A program made the position numbers and the translations under genes. This document shows positions 38,348 through 46,269 of a stretch of 59,101 bases of DNA, piece after piece. Numbering within the stretch: position 1 is the first letter of the stretch; every line of letters begins with the position of its first letter. This DNA comes from Pseudomonas sp. MN1F (GTDB lineage Bacteria; Pseudomonadota; Gammaproteobacteria; Pseudomonadales; Pseudomonadaceae): NCBI RefSeq assembly GCF_009391885.1, contig NZ_VZII01000034.1, positions 1-59,101 of the forward strand, in the 5' to 3' direction. A model generated the notes under the pieces. The model made no database searches and was not told the origin of the DNA. It saw nothing but the letters and a program-made list of their open reading frames with translations.

Positions 38348-38455
38348 GCTGAGCTGAGGCCTCTCACCACAAGATCCCTCAGCTCAGCGAGCGCGGCGCA
38401 AAAGCGCCGTTGTACCCGCCATCCGGTTGCCTCTCACCACAAGAATCGCCGGATG
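38348..38455 (+). promoter_or_regulatory. Three-hairpin RNA element after cro, two loops identical
   Basis: Hairpin A: stem GCTGAGCTGAGG / CCTCAGCTCAGC (38348-38359 / 38377-38388), loop CCTCTCACCACAAGATC. Hairpin B: CGGCGC-AAAA-GCGCCG (38394-38409). Hairpin C: stem CATCCGG / CCGGATG (38420-38426 / 38449-38455), whose loop again contains GCCTCTCACCACAAGA (38429-38444). The stems of A and C are unrelated while a 16-base repeat is shared. The element is untranslated, lying between cro and the CII gene. Confidence 0.75.
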
Positions 38456-38545
38456 ACTAGAACCGCGTGAAATGCCCGCACAGCACGCAAAGCACAACAC
38501 ACCGGTCGTATTCACAGGATAGGACGTTGAAAGCCCTGTGACTAC

Positions 38546-38568
38546 ACCGTAAACCGAGGATTTACGGT
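38546..38568 (+). promoter_or_regulatory. Hairpin presenting the CII ribosome site in its loop
   Basis: ACCGTAAA and TTTACGGT are perfect 8-bp arms; the seven-base loop CCGAGGA holds the ribosome site. The start ATG follows one base after the stem. The structure would fix the site in an exposed loop or allow a regulator to hide it. Confidence 0.65.
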
Positions 38569-38569
38569 T

Positions 38570-39058
38570 ATGAGTCGCGTTGATCTATTGCCGGACGCCG
38601 GTCCGGTCCTCGCATTGCGGCAGGCGCTCTATCGCGCTGGTCGCGACTATCACGGTGGCATCACGAAGCTGGCCTTCGATATGGTCATGGATGTGGATGC
38701 CCTGCAGAAGAAACTTCACCCCACCGAAGAGCGGCGCTGGCCCAGCCCGGACGAGATTGAAGAGATCGTCCGCTGGACCGCTGATCCACGGCTGCTTGAT
38801 GCGCTCGTGCGCCCTGCAGGTGCCGTCTGGTACCGGCCGGAGCCAGTCCCAGCAACCAATGAAGCGCTGCAGGCGGTAGCGAAGCTGCTTGAGGAGTCCA
38901 GCGAGTTTGTCGGTACCTTGCACGACGGCGCCGCTGACAACGTGTGGACGGCTGCCGAAGTGCTCGACCTTGAGCAGCGCGGCATGGATGTGATCCGCCA
39001 GGTGTTGGCCATCATGGCGGGTGCTCGTCAGGCCATGGAGGACGAAGCTCATGGCTGA
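38570..39058 (+). CDS. CII-like phage regulatory protein
   Basis: 162 residues. ALRQALYRAGRDYHGGITKLAFDMVMDVDALQKKLHP is typical of the phage CII / CP76 family of helix-turn-helix regulators, followed by a helical C-terminus (AAEVLDLEQRGMDVIRQVLAIM). Its position after cro matches CII. It would be expected to help set the lysis-lysogeny choice. The exact DNA target is unknown. Confidence 0.75.
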   Translation: MSRVDLLPDAGPVLALRQALYRAGRDYHGGITKLAFDMVMDVDALQKKLHPTEERRWPSPDEIEEIVRWTADPRLLDALVRPAGAVWYRPEPVPATNEALQAVAKLLEESSEFVGTLHDGAADNVWTAAEVLDLEQRGMDVIRQVLAIMAGARQAMEDEAHG

Positions 39059-39254
39059 TGTGATCGATGTGGCCAATGACCAGGCCGACTACCACCTGCA
39101 GGTGGCGCTTCAGCGCCGCGTTCGCCCAGCGACTAAGCCGAGCGCGCAGTTCTGCGAAGACTGCGATGAACCAATCCCGGAGGTGCGGCAGCAACTGGTG
39201 GCGGGGTGCGAAACTTGCATCAGCTGCCAGGAACTGCGGGAGCGCCGCAGATGA
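39051..39254 (+). CDS. TraR/DksA-type zinc-finger protein
   Basis: 67 residues from ATG 39051 (overlapping the CII gene by eight bases). FCEDCDEPIP with CETCISCQ gives a C4 zinc site, and the N-terminal helix (IDVANDQADYHLQVALQ) matches the TraR coiled-coil tip. Proteins of this group bind the RNA polymerase secondary channel. It overlaps the primase start (ATGA). Confidence 0.85.
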   Translation: MADVIDVANDQADYHLQVALQRRVRPATKPSAQFCEDCDEPIPEVRQQLVAGCETCISCQELRERRR

Positions 39255-42016
39255 GCGAGCGCCCAACCTCTACCACAGCTGATTGGGCGCGGCGGTACAT
39301 TGAAGCCTTCGATCTCGCCTTGGTTCCGATTGAACCAGGTGAGAAGGGGCCGAAGGGTGCCGGCTGGAACAAGCCAGGTGGCTATTTCACGGACGCCTCG
39401 AAGGCTGAAGCGTTTTGGACTGTAAGCCCGAATCACAACCTCGGTGTTGTGCTCGGGCCGAGTCGTGTCTGTTCGCTGGACGTTGATGAGGTGCAATGCA
39501 CTCGGCAGATCCTGAGCGAGTTGCTCGGCATAGATGTGGACGCACTGGCGGATTCTTACCCGACGTCGGTGGGCAACCCGGCGCGTTTTCGCATTATGTT
39601 CCGTGTCCCCGACGGCGTTGAACTCAGCTGGCATCCCTTGACCTGGCCAAGCAAGGCGGATCCGGATGGGTCGATTCATAAAGCGCTCATGACGCAGGCC
39701 AAGGCCGCTAGGGATGTTGGCGACGCTGAAAGAGAAGCGGCCCTAAAAATAGCAGCAGAACCATTCAAGAAAATTCCTGTCTTCGAGCTGCGTGCCGGCT
39801 TAGTGCAAGACGTGCTGCCGCCTTCCATCCACCCTGGCACTGGCCAGCCTTACACGTGGCGCACACCGCCATCTGCGCAGGGGCTGCCTGAGCTACCCCC
39901 TCAGTTGCTTGCGATCTGGCAAGGTTGGGACGAGTTTAAGCCCAGAGCTGAAGCGGTCTGCCCGTGGCTACCCAAAAAGGTGCCTGCTGAGTGGACTGCG
40001 CCTGCGCAACCTCGTCCCGCACCAATGCGCAATGGGCGCGATCTTCCTGCAGTGATTGCGCTATTCAACCAGGCCCACGATATCGCCACGCTCATTGAGG
40101 CTCATGGCTACGAACGTCGTGGTGACAAATGGCTTTGCCCACAAAGCAGCAGTGGTCTGGCAGGTGTCAGCATTATTGACGACAAGTTGTTCTCCCACCA
40201 CAGCTCCGATCCTCTGGCCAATGGGCACAAAAACGATGCATTCGATGTGTTCTGCATCCTAGATCACGGCGGCGACCAGAGGGCTGCAACAAGAGCGGCT
40301 GCTCGGATCCTCGGTATTGACGCGAAGTCCCGTCCGCCTGCGCCGCCACCAGTAGGTGAGCTTCCCCATGCCCCATCGGTTGTCGAGCAGGTCGAGCTTC
40401 CTCCGCTCGCCAACAGCGATACCGAGCAGCTTCCCCGCGCCCCATCGGACGTTGAAGCGCCCAGCTCGGCCGCCTCCTCGGCCTCCGGGGGGGAGGGGGC
40501 GGATGGTCTGGTGCTGAAGAGCGCTATGCGCCGATTCGCCCTGGTTGAGGGCTCCACTAACGTATGGGATCTAGACAAAGGTCAGTCGATGAAGCGTGTC
40601 GGGTTCGAGGCGCTGGTAGGCAAGCCGCTCGCCAAGCAGTGGATGGAGCGGACAGATAAAAAGCTGATGTCGCTCGACCAAGTGAAGGAGCTGGAGCAGG
40701 TTAAAAGGTTGGCGGCTAAGAAGGGCGGAGCCCTGAAGCTGGATCCCATTGAGCGGTACGTCTACATCGACGGCACCAAGGATGTCTGGGACCGGGAGAA
40801 GAAGCGCCGTATCCCTGAAGGCGCGGTCAAGATGGCTTTGGGTGATGAATACAAGTGGTGGCTGAACAGCCCGGACCGCCGTGTCGTCGACGTGGATCAC
40901 ATTGTGTTCGACCCGACCATGACCAAAGATCCGGCTATCTACATCAACACCTTCGAGGGTTTGCCGCTCGAGCCCGTGCGTGATGACGCGGCCTGCGAGA
41001 ACCTGCGCTGGCTGATCTCTTTCCTGTGCAACCACGACGAGGAGGCGCTGGAATGGCTCGTCAAGTGGCTGGCTTACCCGCTGCAGCACATGGGCGCGAA
41101 GATGGACACGGCAATCCTGTTCCACTCCACCATGGAGGGCTCAGGCAAAAGCCTCATGTTCGCAGACGTTATGGGCGAGCTATATGGCCAGTATGGCGCG
41201 ACGGTCGGGCAGACCCAGTTGGAAGGCAGTTTCAACGCCTGGCAGAGCCGCAAGCTGTGGGCGGTGTTTGAAGAGGTTGTTAGCCGCGACCAGCGTTACA
41301 ACCAGGTAGGCAAGATCAAACACATGATCACTGGCAAGACGGTGCGCATGGAGTCGAAGTTCATCAACGGCTGGGAAGAGGCCAACCATATGAACTCGGC
41401 GTTCCTCAGCAACGAGATCATGCCGTGGCCAATCAGCGAAGATGACCGACGGATGCTGGTGATGTGGCCTCTTGAGACGCTGCCACCAGAGCGCCAGAAG
41501 GCGATCAGCCGGGAGCTAGCGAACGGTGGAGTGGCTGCCTTGTACGGCTGGCTGCTTGATGTCGAGCTGGGGGAATTCAACCAGCGCACGCGGCCGCCCA
41601 AAACCGAGGCTCGCCAGCGCTTGGTTGAGTTGAGCCGCACTGCTTGGCAGACCTTCTTCTATCTCTGGCGTGCCGGTGAGCTGGGGCGCGGCCTGTGGGG
41701 CTGTGCGCTGACAAGCGATGTGTACGCCATGTTCGCCGAGTGGTGCTCGCACAACCGGGAAGGCGTGATGAGCCAGACGAAGTTCTCGTTGATGCTCAGC
41801 GCGAAGGTTGAGAAGACCCGCGCGATCCCCTGGACCGATGGCAATAACCGGCGATTTGCCGCGTTCTTCTTTCCTGACGATGGTGATCCTTCCCTGCCCC
41901 CATCCATGAAGTCGGCCGAGCTGGGCAAGAACGTCGTCGAGTGGCGCGCCAGGGCGAAGTTGGCTGGCTGGAACGTTGATGGCTGGGACCACGTGAAGAG
42001 GGTGCTTGCGGCATGA
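39251..42016 (+). CDS. Replicative primase-polymerase/helicase
   Basis: 921 residues. The N-terminal ~230 residues resemble a bifunctional primase/polymerase domain (LVPIEPGEKGPKGAGWNKPGG; LGVVLGPSRVCSLDVDE). The middle is an acidic, Pro-rich linker (about 355-420). The C-terminal helicase-like DUF5906 domain has Walker A GSGKS at 630-634 (STMEGSGKSLMFAD) and FEEVVSRD as the acidic motif. It is the main replication protein of the phage and is followed by a repeat array that may be its origin. Confidence 0.88.
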   Translation: MSERPTSTTADWARRYIEAFDLALVPIEPGEKGPKGAGWNKPGGYFTDASKAEAFWTVSPNHNLGVVLGPSRVCSLDVDEVQCTRQILSELLGIDVDALADSYPTSVGNPARFRIMFRVPDGVELSWHPLTWPSKADPDGSIHKALMTQAKAARDVGDAEREAALKIAAEPFKKIPVFELRAGLVQDVLPPSIHPGTGQPYTWRTPPSAQGLPELPPQLLAIWQGWDEFKPRAEAVCPWLPKKVPAEWTAPAQPRPAPMRNGRDLPAVIALFNQAHDIATLIEAHGYERRGDKWLCPQSSSGLAGVSIIDDKLFSHHSSDPLANGHKNDAFDVFCILDHGGDQRAATRAAARILGIDAKSRPPAPPPVGELPHAPSVVEQVELPPLANSDTEQLPRAPSDVEAPSSAASSASGGEGADGLVLKSAMRRFALVEGSTNVWDLDKGQSMKRVGFEALVGKPLAKQWMERTDKKLMSLDQVKELEQVKRLAAKKGGALKLDPIERYVYIDGTKDVWDREKKRRIPEGAVKMALGDEYKWWLNSPDRRVVDVDHIVFDPTMTKDPAIYINTFEGLPLEPVRDDAACENLRWLISFLCNHDEEALEWLVKWLAYPLQHMGAKMDTAILFHSTMEGSGKSLMFADVMGELYGQYGATVGQTQLEGSFNAWQSRKLWAVFEEVVSRDQRYNQVGKIKHMITGKTVRMESKFINGWEEANHMNSAFLSNEIMPWPISEDDRRMLVMWPLETLPPERQKAISRELANGGVAALYGWLLDVELGEFNQRTRPPKTEARQRLVELSRTAWQTFFYLWRAGELGRGLWGCALTSDVYAMFAEWCSHNREGVMSQTKFSLMLSAKVEKTRAIPWTDGNNRRFAAFFFPDDGDPSLPPSMKSAELGKNVVEWRARAKLAGWNVDGWDHVKRVLAA

Positions 42017-42031
42017 CTACCTCTATTTGTG

Positions 42032-42320
42032 TGTTGGGTGTGTTGGGTTTGTGTCGGGTTGGATTGGTCTACCCAACACATTCGGATTGCCCGAAATCAT
42101 TGGCTTGCACGGGTGGTGTGTTGGGTGTGTTGGGTTTGTCCACGCACGCGCGCGTGCGCGTATTTTTTTGGAATGCCATCACCGAAGAAAAAAAACTCTA
42201 TGCGAGAACCAATAAACCCAACAAACCCAACACACTCAACACACATTCAGCTAATCAATTGATTTTATTGGGTTTCGCTTGTGTTGGGTTTGTGTCGGGT
42301 TGTGGAAATGTGTGTTGGGT
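42032..42320. repeat. TGTTGGGT repeat array, candidate origin or activator site
   Basis: At least seven direct repeat units lie close to TGTTGGGT: exact copies at 42032, 42041, 42119, 42128, 42282 and 42313, and TATTGGGT at 42266. Two TGTCGGGT variants are at 42052 and 42293. The reverse complement ACCCAACA is at 42071, 42216 and 42225. Between the two clusters are an alternating CG tract (CACGCGCGCGTGCGCG), a T7 run and an A-rich stretch. The 13-mer GTGTTGGGTTTGT (42127-42139) is inverted at 42221-42233. No gene is supported in the gap 42017-42341. Direct iterons plus AT-rich DNA after a primase gene suggest an origin; PrtN-type P boxes are the alternative. Confidence 0.7.
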
Positions 42321-42341
42321 GCTGGTTTGGGGGGAATGGCG

Positions 42342-42887
42342 ATGAGTATGGATCAGGAAGTGGGTCTCCTACTGCGCGTCACGCAGCACCAGGTCGATAC
42401 GGCAGAGCTTATCGATCCCGCCGAGCGCCTGCGGCTGGTGGGCGAACTGATGCGCCACTGGGGGGAGCAGCGCCGCTTGGTTGGGCTTAAGGCGAGTCTG
42501 GGTAGCCAGATGGGGACGATCATGGAATGGAAGGGGGCTGCACCGCGCGGTGGCGTATCGGGTCATCGCATTCTGGTTGCCGGTGCTGGTATGGATCACT
42601 CATCGGCAGAAGTAGATGCTGCTGTCATCCAGCTGGAACGGCGGGACAAGCGGGGGGAAACTTTGGCCAAGCTGGCAGAGATGCGCTACGTACTGGGCTT
42701 CACTATTCGGGAGCAAATGAGGGTAGTTGGGCTGGCGGAAGATGCAGATCGCACCTATCGCAACTGGGTAAAAGCCCTGCATCTGCAGGTGTTTGCCATT
42801 CTTGCGGCCCGCGCTGGTCGCGTCCGGCAGCAAACCGTTCGTCGGGTCACTATGCGCCGAGCGTGCGCTGAAGGTGCGCCGAAGTAG
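42342..42887 (+). CDS. Possible late-gene regulator, function unknown
   Basis: 181 residues from ATG 42342, with a G-rich ribosome site (GGGGGGAA). It is mostly helical and basic at the C-terminus (VRQQTVRRVTMRR). A helix-turn-helix-like stretch is RYVLGFTIREQMRVVGLAEDADRTYRNWVKALH. Its position between replication genes and holin/terminase is where lambdoid phages carry their late antiterminator or activator, so I suspect that role. I do not recognise the family. Confidence 0.65.
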   Translation: MSMDQEVGLLLRVTQHQVDTAELIDPAERLRLVGELMRHWGEQRRLVGLKASLGSQMGTIMEWKGAAPRGGVSGHRILVAGAGMDHSSAEVDAAVIQLERRDKRGETLAKLAEMRYVLGFTIREQMRVVGLAEDADRTYRNWVKALHLQVFAILAARAGRVRQQTVRRVTMRRACAEGAPK

Positions 42888-42902
42888 CGCCGAAGCGGAT
42901 AA

Positions 42903-42928
42903 CCGAAAACACCCCCTTTTCGGTTTTT
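42903..42928 (+). terminator. Terminator after the 42.3-42.9 kb gene
   Basis: CCGAAAA and TTTTCGG form a 7-bp stem with loop CACCCCC, followed by five Ts. A second small hairpin, GGTGAC/GTCACC (42931-42951), follows at once. Confidence 0.7.
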
Positions 42929-43031
42929 CCGGTGACCTGTAAAAAGTCACCACGATGTGAAAAGTGCGCTTAGGCGCTGACCCAACAAGCACTGTGCTGT
43001 GCAACCCGCCCCGACCTGTCGGTGCATCGAG

Positions 43032-43060
43032 AACCCTGCCAACCGGCGGGGTTTTCTTTT
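43032..43060 (+). terminator. Terminator before the holin gene
   Basis: AACCCTGCC and GGCGGGGTT form a 9-bp stem (one G-T pair) with loop AACC; the T-rich run TTTTCTTTTT continues from the 3' arm. It sits ahead of the late genes, where a phage antiterminator would be expected to act. Confidence 0.75.
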
Positions 43061-43091
43061 TCCGGTGCCGTGCTTTGCCAATGAGGCTTAC

Positions 43092-43439
43092 ATGAACAGC
43101 GAGCAACAAGCGTTAGTCGAGATGCCGATCTGGATGGTGATCGTGCTATCCCTGGTCGGCGGGGTGTCGGGTGAAATGTGGCGTGCGGATCGAGCGGGTG
43201 CTCGCGGCTGGGCGTTGGTCCGGCGGATTGCTCTACGGTCCGGCGCATGTGTGGTTTGCGGTATGGCAACCATCATGCTGCTTTACTCGGCCGGGGCGTC
43301 GATCTGGGCTGCCGCTGCCTTTGGTTGCTTGACTGCAACTGCCGGTGCTGATGTTGCGATTGGCCTGTACGAGCGCTGGGCCGCCAAGCGGCTGGGCGTC
43401 GAGCAGGTGCCGCCGGCCAGTGGCGAGGCGGGGCAGTGA
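43092..43439 (+). CDS. Holin
   Basis: 115 residues. Three hydrophobic segments (about 11-28, 54-70 and 74-95), with the lambda-family holin pattern MPIWMVIVLSLVGGVSGEMW and AGADVAIGLYERWAAKRLG. It forms the inner-membrane hole that starts lysis. ATG 43092 is chosen; the longer frame upstream runs through the terminator. No endolysin or spanin is next to it; these may be beyond the window. Confidence 0.85.
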   Translation: MNSEQQALVEMPIWMVIVLSLVGGVSGEMWRADRAGARGWALVRRIALRSGACVVCGMATIMLLYSAGASIWAAAAFGCLTATAGADVAIGLYERWAAKRLGVEQVPPASGEAGQ

Positions 43440-43446
43440 CCGCCCC

Positions 43447-43464
43447 GGGGGTGGGGGTGGGGGG
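43447..43464 (+). other. G5-T-G5-T-G6 tract beside the candidate cos site
   Basis: GGGGGTGGGGGTGGGGGG starts seven bases after the holin stop. A C-rich run (CCTCCCCCCGGGCCGCCCCC) follows about 30 bases later and could pair with it. The role is unknown. It may be part of the packaging-recognition region. Confidence 0.6.
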
Positions 43465-43499
43465 CTGTAGGCATTTGCCGATTTTTGGGTCCTCCCCCC

Positions 43500-43511
43500 G
43501 GGCCGCCCCCT
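43500..43511 (+). other. Candidate cosN packaging cut site
   Basis: GGGCCGCCCCCT matches the lambda cohesive end GGGCGGCGACCT at 9 of 12 positions, and the following bases contain CGGGT as lambda does. It lies 77 bases upstream of the terminase small subunit, the lambda arrangement, in a phage with lambda-type terminase and portal. Not tested. Confidence 0.5.
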
Positions 43512-43587
43512 ACACGGGTACGCAGACTCGCGGTTTCTCTGCAGCTGAAATTCCTGCAGGGATGTCCGTCTTTTCAAGGACTTAGTG

Positions 43588-44109
43588 ATGGGTAAGACAG
43601 TCAGCAAGGGCGAGCTGGGCGAGATCATCGGTCGTGATGAGCGGACCCTAAGCCGTTGGCAGAAGGACGGCATGCCCGTGATCGAGTTTGGCGTGGGCCG
43701 TGGCAACGAAAACCAGTACGACACTCAGGTGGTGATCGAATGGTTGATGCGCCAAGCCGCCTTGAACGGCAAGAAGGAATCGACGCGAGATCGCCTCGAC
43801 CGTCTGCGCGGTGATCGCGAGGAAATCGCGTTGGCCCGTGAGCTGGGCGAGGTGGTGATTGAGGCCGAAATGGTCGAGCGCTTCGAGGCCGTGATCACTG
43901 CCGCGAAAATCGAATTGCTCAACACCTTCCCAGATGAGCTGGCGGCGACCTTGTCGGCGAAGTACGGAGTGCAGGTCGATGACCAGCTAATCCGCGAGCC
44001 CATCGAATCAATACTGAGGAGGTTGTCCGCGTATGACGAGGACGACGATCTCGCTGGGGATCCTGACGAGTCGGACGACGAGGAGGGCTCTGAAGAAGTC
44101 GGCGAGTAA
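43588..44109 (+). CDS. Terminase small subunit (Nu1-like)
   Basis: 173 residues. The N-terminal winged HTH (SKGELGEIIGRDERTLSRWQKDGMPV) should recognise cosB. The middle is helical, and the C-terminus is an acidic tail (DEDDDLAGDPDESDDEEGSEE) for binding the large subunit. ATG 43588 follows AAGGA. It overlaps the large-subunit frame by 77 bases if the upstream TerL start is used. Confidence 0.9.
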   Translation: MGKTVSKGELGEIIGRDERTLSRWQKDGMPVIEFGVGRGNENQYDTQVVIEWLMRQAALNGKKESTRDRLDRLRGDREEIALARELGEVVIEAEMVERFEAVITAAKIELLNTFPDELAATLSAKYGVQVDDQLIREPIESILRRLSAYDEDDDLAGDPDESDDEEGSEEVGE

Positions 44110-46039
44110 AGCGATGAGCCGGGTCTGCCGCAAATGGGCGCCCCCGCCTAAAATGACCATCATCGAGTGGGCCGACAGATTTCGCTGGCTTGCGCCGGAA
44201 GAGTCGGCTGCACCAGGTAAGTATCGCTTCGATATTACCCCGCACTTGATCTGGCCGGGTGGTCCGCTTGAAGCATTGGATGATCCGAACGTCTCCGAGA
44301 TCGTCGGGCGAAAGTCGGCACAGGTGGCCTGGACGTCGGGTGTGCTGGGCAATGCCATCGGCAAGTGGATCGACCTTGAGCCATCCCCCATCTTGATTTT
44401 GTTCCCCAAGGCCGAAGCGGCGAAACAGTACGTCGCGGAAAAGCTGGAGCCGATGATCGAGGCCACCAAGCGGCTGCGGAAGAAAGTGGACCTTCGCAGC
44501 CGCAAGCTGCAGCAACGGCAGGACTTCAAACGGTTCCCTGGCGGCTTCCTGAAAATGGTGGGCTCCAACAGCCCGGCCAGCGTGAAGTCCACGCCGGTTC
44601 CAAAGGTGGCCATCGAAGAACCCGATGACTGCAACCTCAACCTGCGGGGGCAGGGGGACAGTATCAAGCTGGCCAAAGAGCGTCTTAAGACGTTTCGGCG
44701 CTCGAAGATCATCATCGGCGGCACCCCCACCATTAAGGGACTGTCGGCTATCGATGCCGAGCTGGAACTGTCGGACAAGCGCGTGGGCTTGGTGCCTTGC
44801 CACGGCTGCGGGGAATCGCATGCTTTGAGCTTCGAGCATCTGCACTGCGACGAAGACCCGCACTACTACCATGAGGTGTATGGCAAGCGGCGTCCAGAAA
44901 CCGCGTATTACGCCTGTCCGCACTGCGGTGAAATCTGGGACGACCACCAGAAGAACGCCAACCTCAAGCACGGGCGCTGGGAGGCTACTGCCGAGTTTCG
45001 GGGCATCGCCGGATACATCCTCAACGAATTGTATGCGACCTTCCACGGCTCTCGCTTCGAGGTGCTGATGGAAAAGAAGCTGCAGGCGGAACACGCCATG
45101 CGGCTGGGCAACATCGGGCCGATGATTGCCTTTACCAACAGCTCGATGGGTGAGAGCTACGAGTACAAAAGCGATGCGCCAAAGACGGACGAACTGGAGA
45201 AGCGCGCCGAGCCCTATGCCGAGCTGACTGCCCCTAAAGGCACGTTGCTGGTTACGGTCGGCGTCGACGTTCAGGGCGACCGCCTCGCCCTTATCATTGT
45301 TGGCTGGGGAAGAGGCGAGGAGTCTTGGAGGCTGTACTGGGGCGAGTTGCCAGGCAATCCCATCGATCCACACGACCCCGTATGGACTGCGTTGGACAAG
45401 ATCATCGCAACGCCGATACCCACCGAAAGCGGTGCGCAACTCGCCGTGTCGGCAGTTAGCATCGACAGCTCTGACGGTAACACCAGCGATGCGGTGTACA
45501 CCTACGTTCGAGATCGCCAGCGCTTCAACATCATGGCGATCAAGGGCGCGTCCATCGACAGCCGGGATCGGGAAATCTTCACCAAGCCGGCGCTGTCGGC
45601 GGACACCAGCCAGGACAACACAAAGGCAGCCAAGTATGGCCTGCGCGTATTCATCGTCGGCACCCACAAGGCCAAAACGCTGATCGATGGCCGGATGAAG
45701 CTCAAGGGCGCAGGGCCGGGCCGCATGCACTGGTACAGCGAAATTCGCTCGGACTATTACGAGCAGGTGACCAACGAGGTGCTGGCGCCGCACCCGCGCA
45801 ACCCCAGCAAGATGGTTTGGCAAAAGAAAGCGGGCCGGCGCAACGAGGCGCTGGACTGTGAGGTGTACGCCTTGCATGCAGCCCGCAGCCTCAAGACCCA
45901 CCTGCTGCGCGATCACGAATGGGACCAGCTGGAGCAGCAGCTGCTGCAGCCCACTCTCTTCACTACTGAGCAGGCGGTGGCGCCGATGCCTCGTCGCGTG
46001 GTGTCACGCGGCCGTGGCACCCGGAGCCGCGTCGGCTAA
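44033..46039 (+). CDS. Terminase large subunit (lambda gpA-like)
   Basis: 668 residues from ATG 44033, preceded by GAGGAGG; ATG 44114, just after the small-subunit stop, is the alternative (641 residues). The ATPase half contains the gpA-type Walker A variant GRKSAQVAWTSG and a zinc-finger pair (CHGCGES, CPHCGEIWDD). The nuclease half starts VTVGVDVQGDRL. It cuts and translocates DNA into the procapsid. It is followed by gpW. Confidence 0.94.
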   Translation: MTRTTISLGILTSRTTRRALKKSASKAMSRVCRKWAPPPKMTIIEWADRFRWLAPEESAAPGKYRFDITPHLIWPGGPLEALDDPNVSEIVGRKSAQVAWTSGVLGNAIGKWIDLEPSPILILFPKAEAAKQYVAEKLEPMIEATKRLRKKVDLRSRKLQQRQDFKRFPGGFLKMVGSNSPASVKSTPVPKVAIEEPDDCNLNLRGQGDSIKLAKERLKTFRRSKIIIGGTPTIKGLSAIDAELELSDKRVGLVPCHGCGESHALSFEHLHCDEDPHYYHEVYGKRRPETAYYACPHCGEIWDDHQKNANLKHGRWEATAEFRGIAGYILNELYATFHGSRFEVLMEKKLQAEHAMRLGNIGPMIAFTNSSMGESYEYKSDAPKTDELEKRAEPYAELTAPKGTLLVTVGVDVQGDRLALIIVGWGRGEESWRLYWGELPGNPIDPHDPVWTALDKIIATPIPTESGAQLAVSAVSIDSSDGNTSDAVYTYVRDRQRFNIMAIKGASIDSRDREIFTKPALSADTSQDNTKAAKYGLRVFIVGTHKAKTLIDGRMKLKGAGPGRMHWYSEIRSDYYEQVTNEVLAPHPRNPSKMVWQKKAGRRNEALDCEVYALHAARSLKTHLLRDHEWDQLEQQLLQPTLFTTEQAVAPMPRRVVSRGRGTRSRVG

Positions 46040-46051
46040 CCGAGGTTCACC

Positions 46052-46267
46052 ATGACAGAAGCACAGCAACGCCTTGCGGAAGTGAGGGCGGCGATATCGG
46101 CCGTCCTGAAGAACGGCCAGCGCTTGCGCCGTTCGGATCGCGAGCTGCAACTGGCCGAACTCAATAGCCTGCGGCTGTTGGAGAAACAGTACGCCGACCA
46201 GGTAGCGGCTGAACAAGCCGCCACCAAAGGGCGTGGCCGCAACCGCATTTCTTATGTGGGGCTTTGA
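46052..46267 (+). CDS. gpW-like head-tail joining protein
   Basis: 71 residues, helical, with the gpW pattern RLRRSDRELQLAELNSLRLLEKQYADQV. It stabilises packaged DNA and prepares the head for tail joining. It has the same position as W in lambda, between terminase and portal. Confidence 0.85.
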   Translation: MTEAQQRLAEVRAAISAVLKNGQRLRRSDRELQLAELNSLRLLEKQYADQVAAEQAATKGRGRNRISYVGL

Positions 46268-46269
46268 GC

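Noticed and set aside
38359..38444. The two GCCTCTCACCACAAGA copies as a CRISPR-like array
   Set aside because: Only two units, each inside its own distinct hairpin, with no Cas genes and a related copy on the other strand at 37305.
42279..42341. Upstream extension of the 42342 gene into the repeat array
   Set aside because: The extra residues (MCWVCVGLWKCVLG) are only translation of the TGTTGGGT repeats, and a better ribosome site precedes ATG 42342.
43919..45916. 665-codon minus-strand frame over the terminase
   Set aside because: Shadow of terL; no family features.
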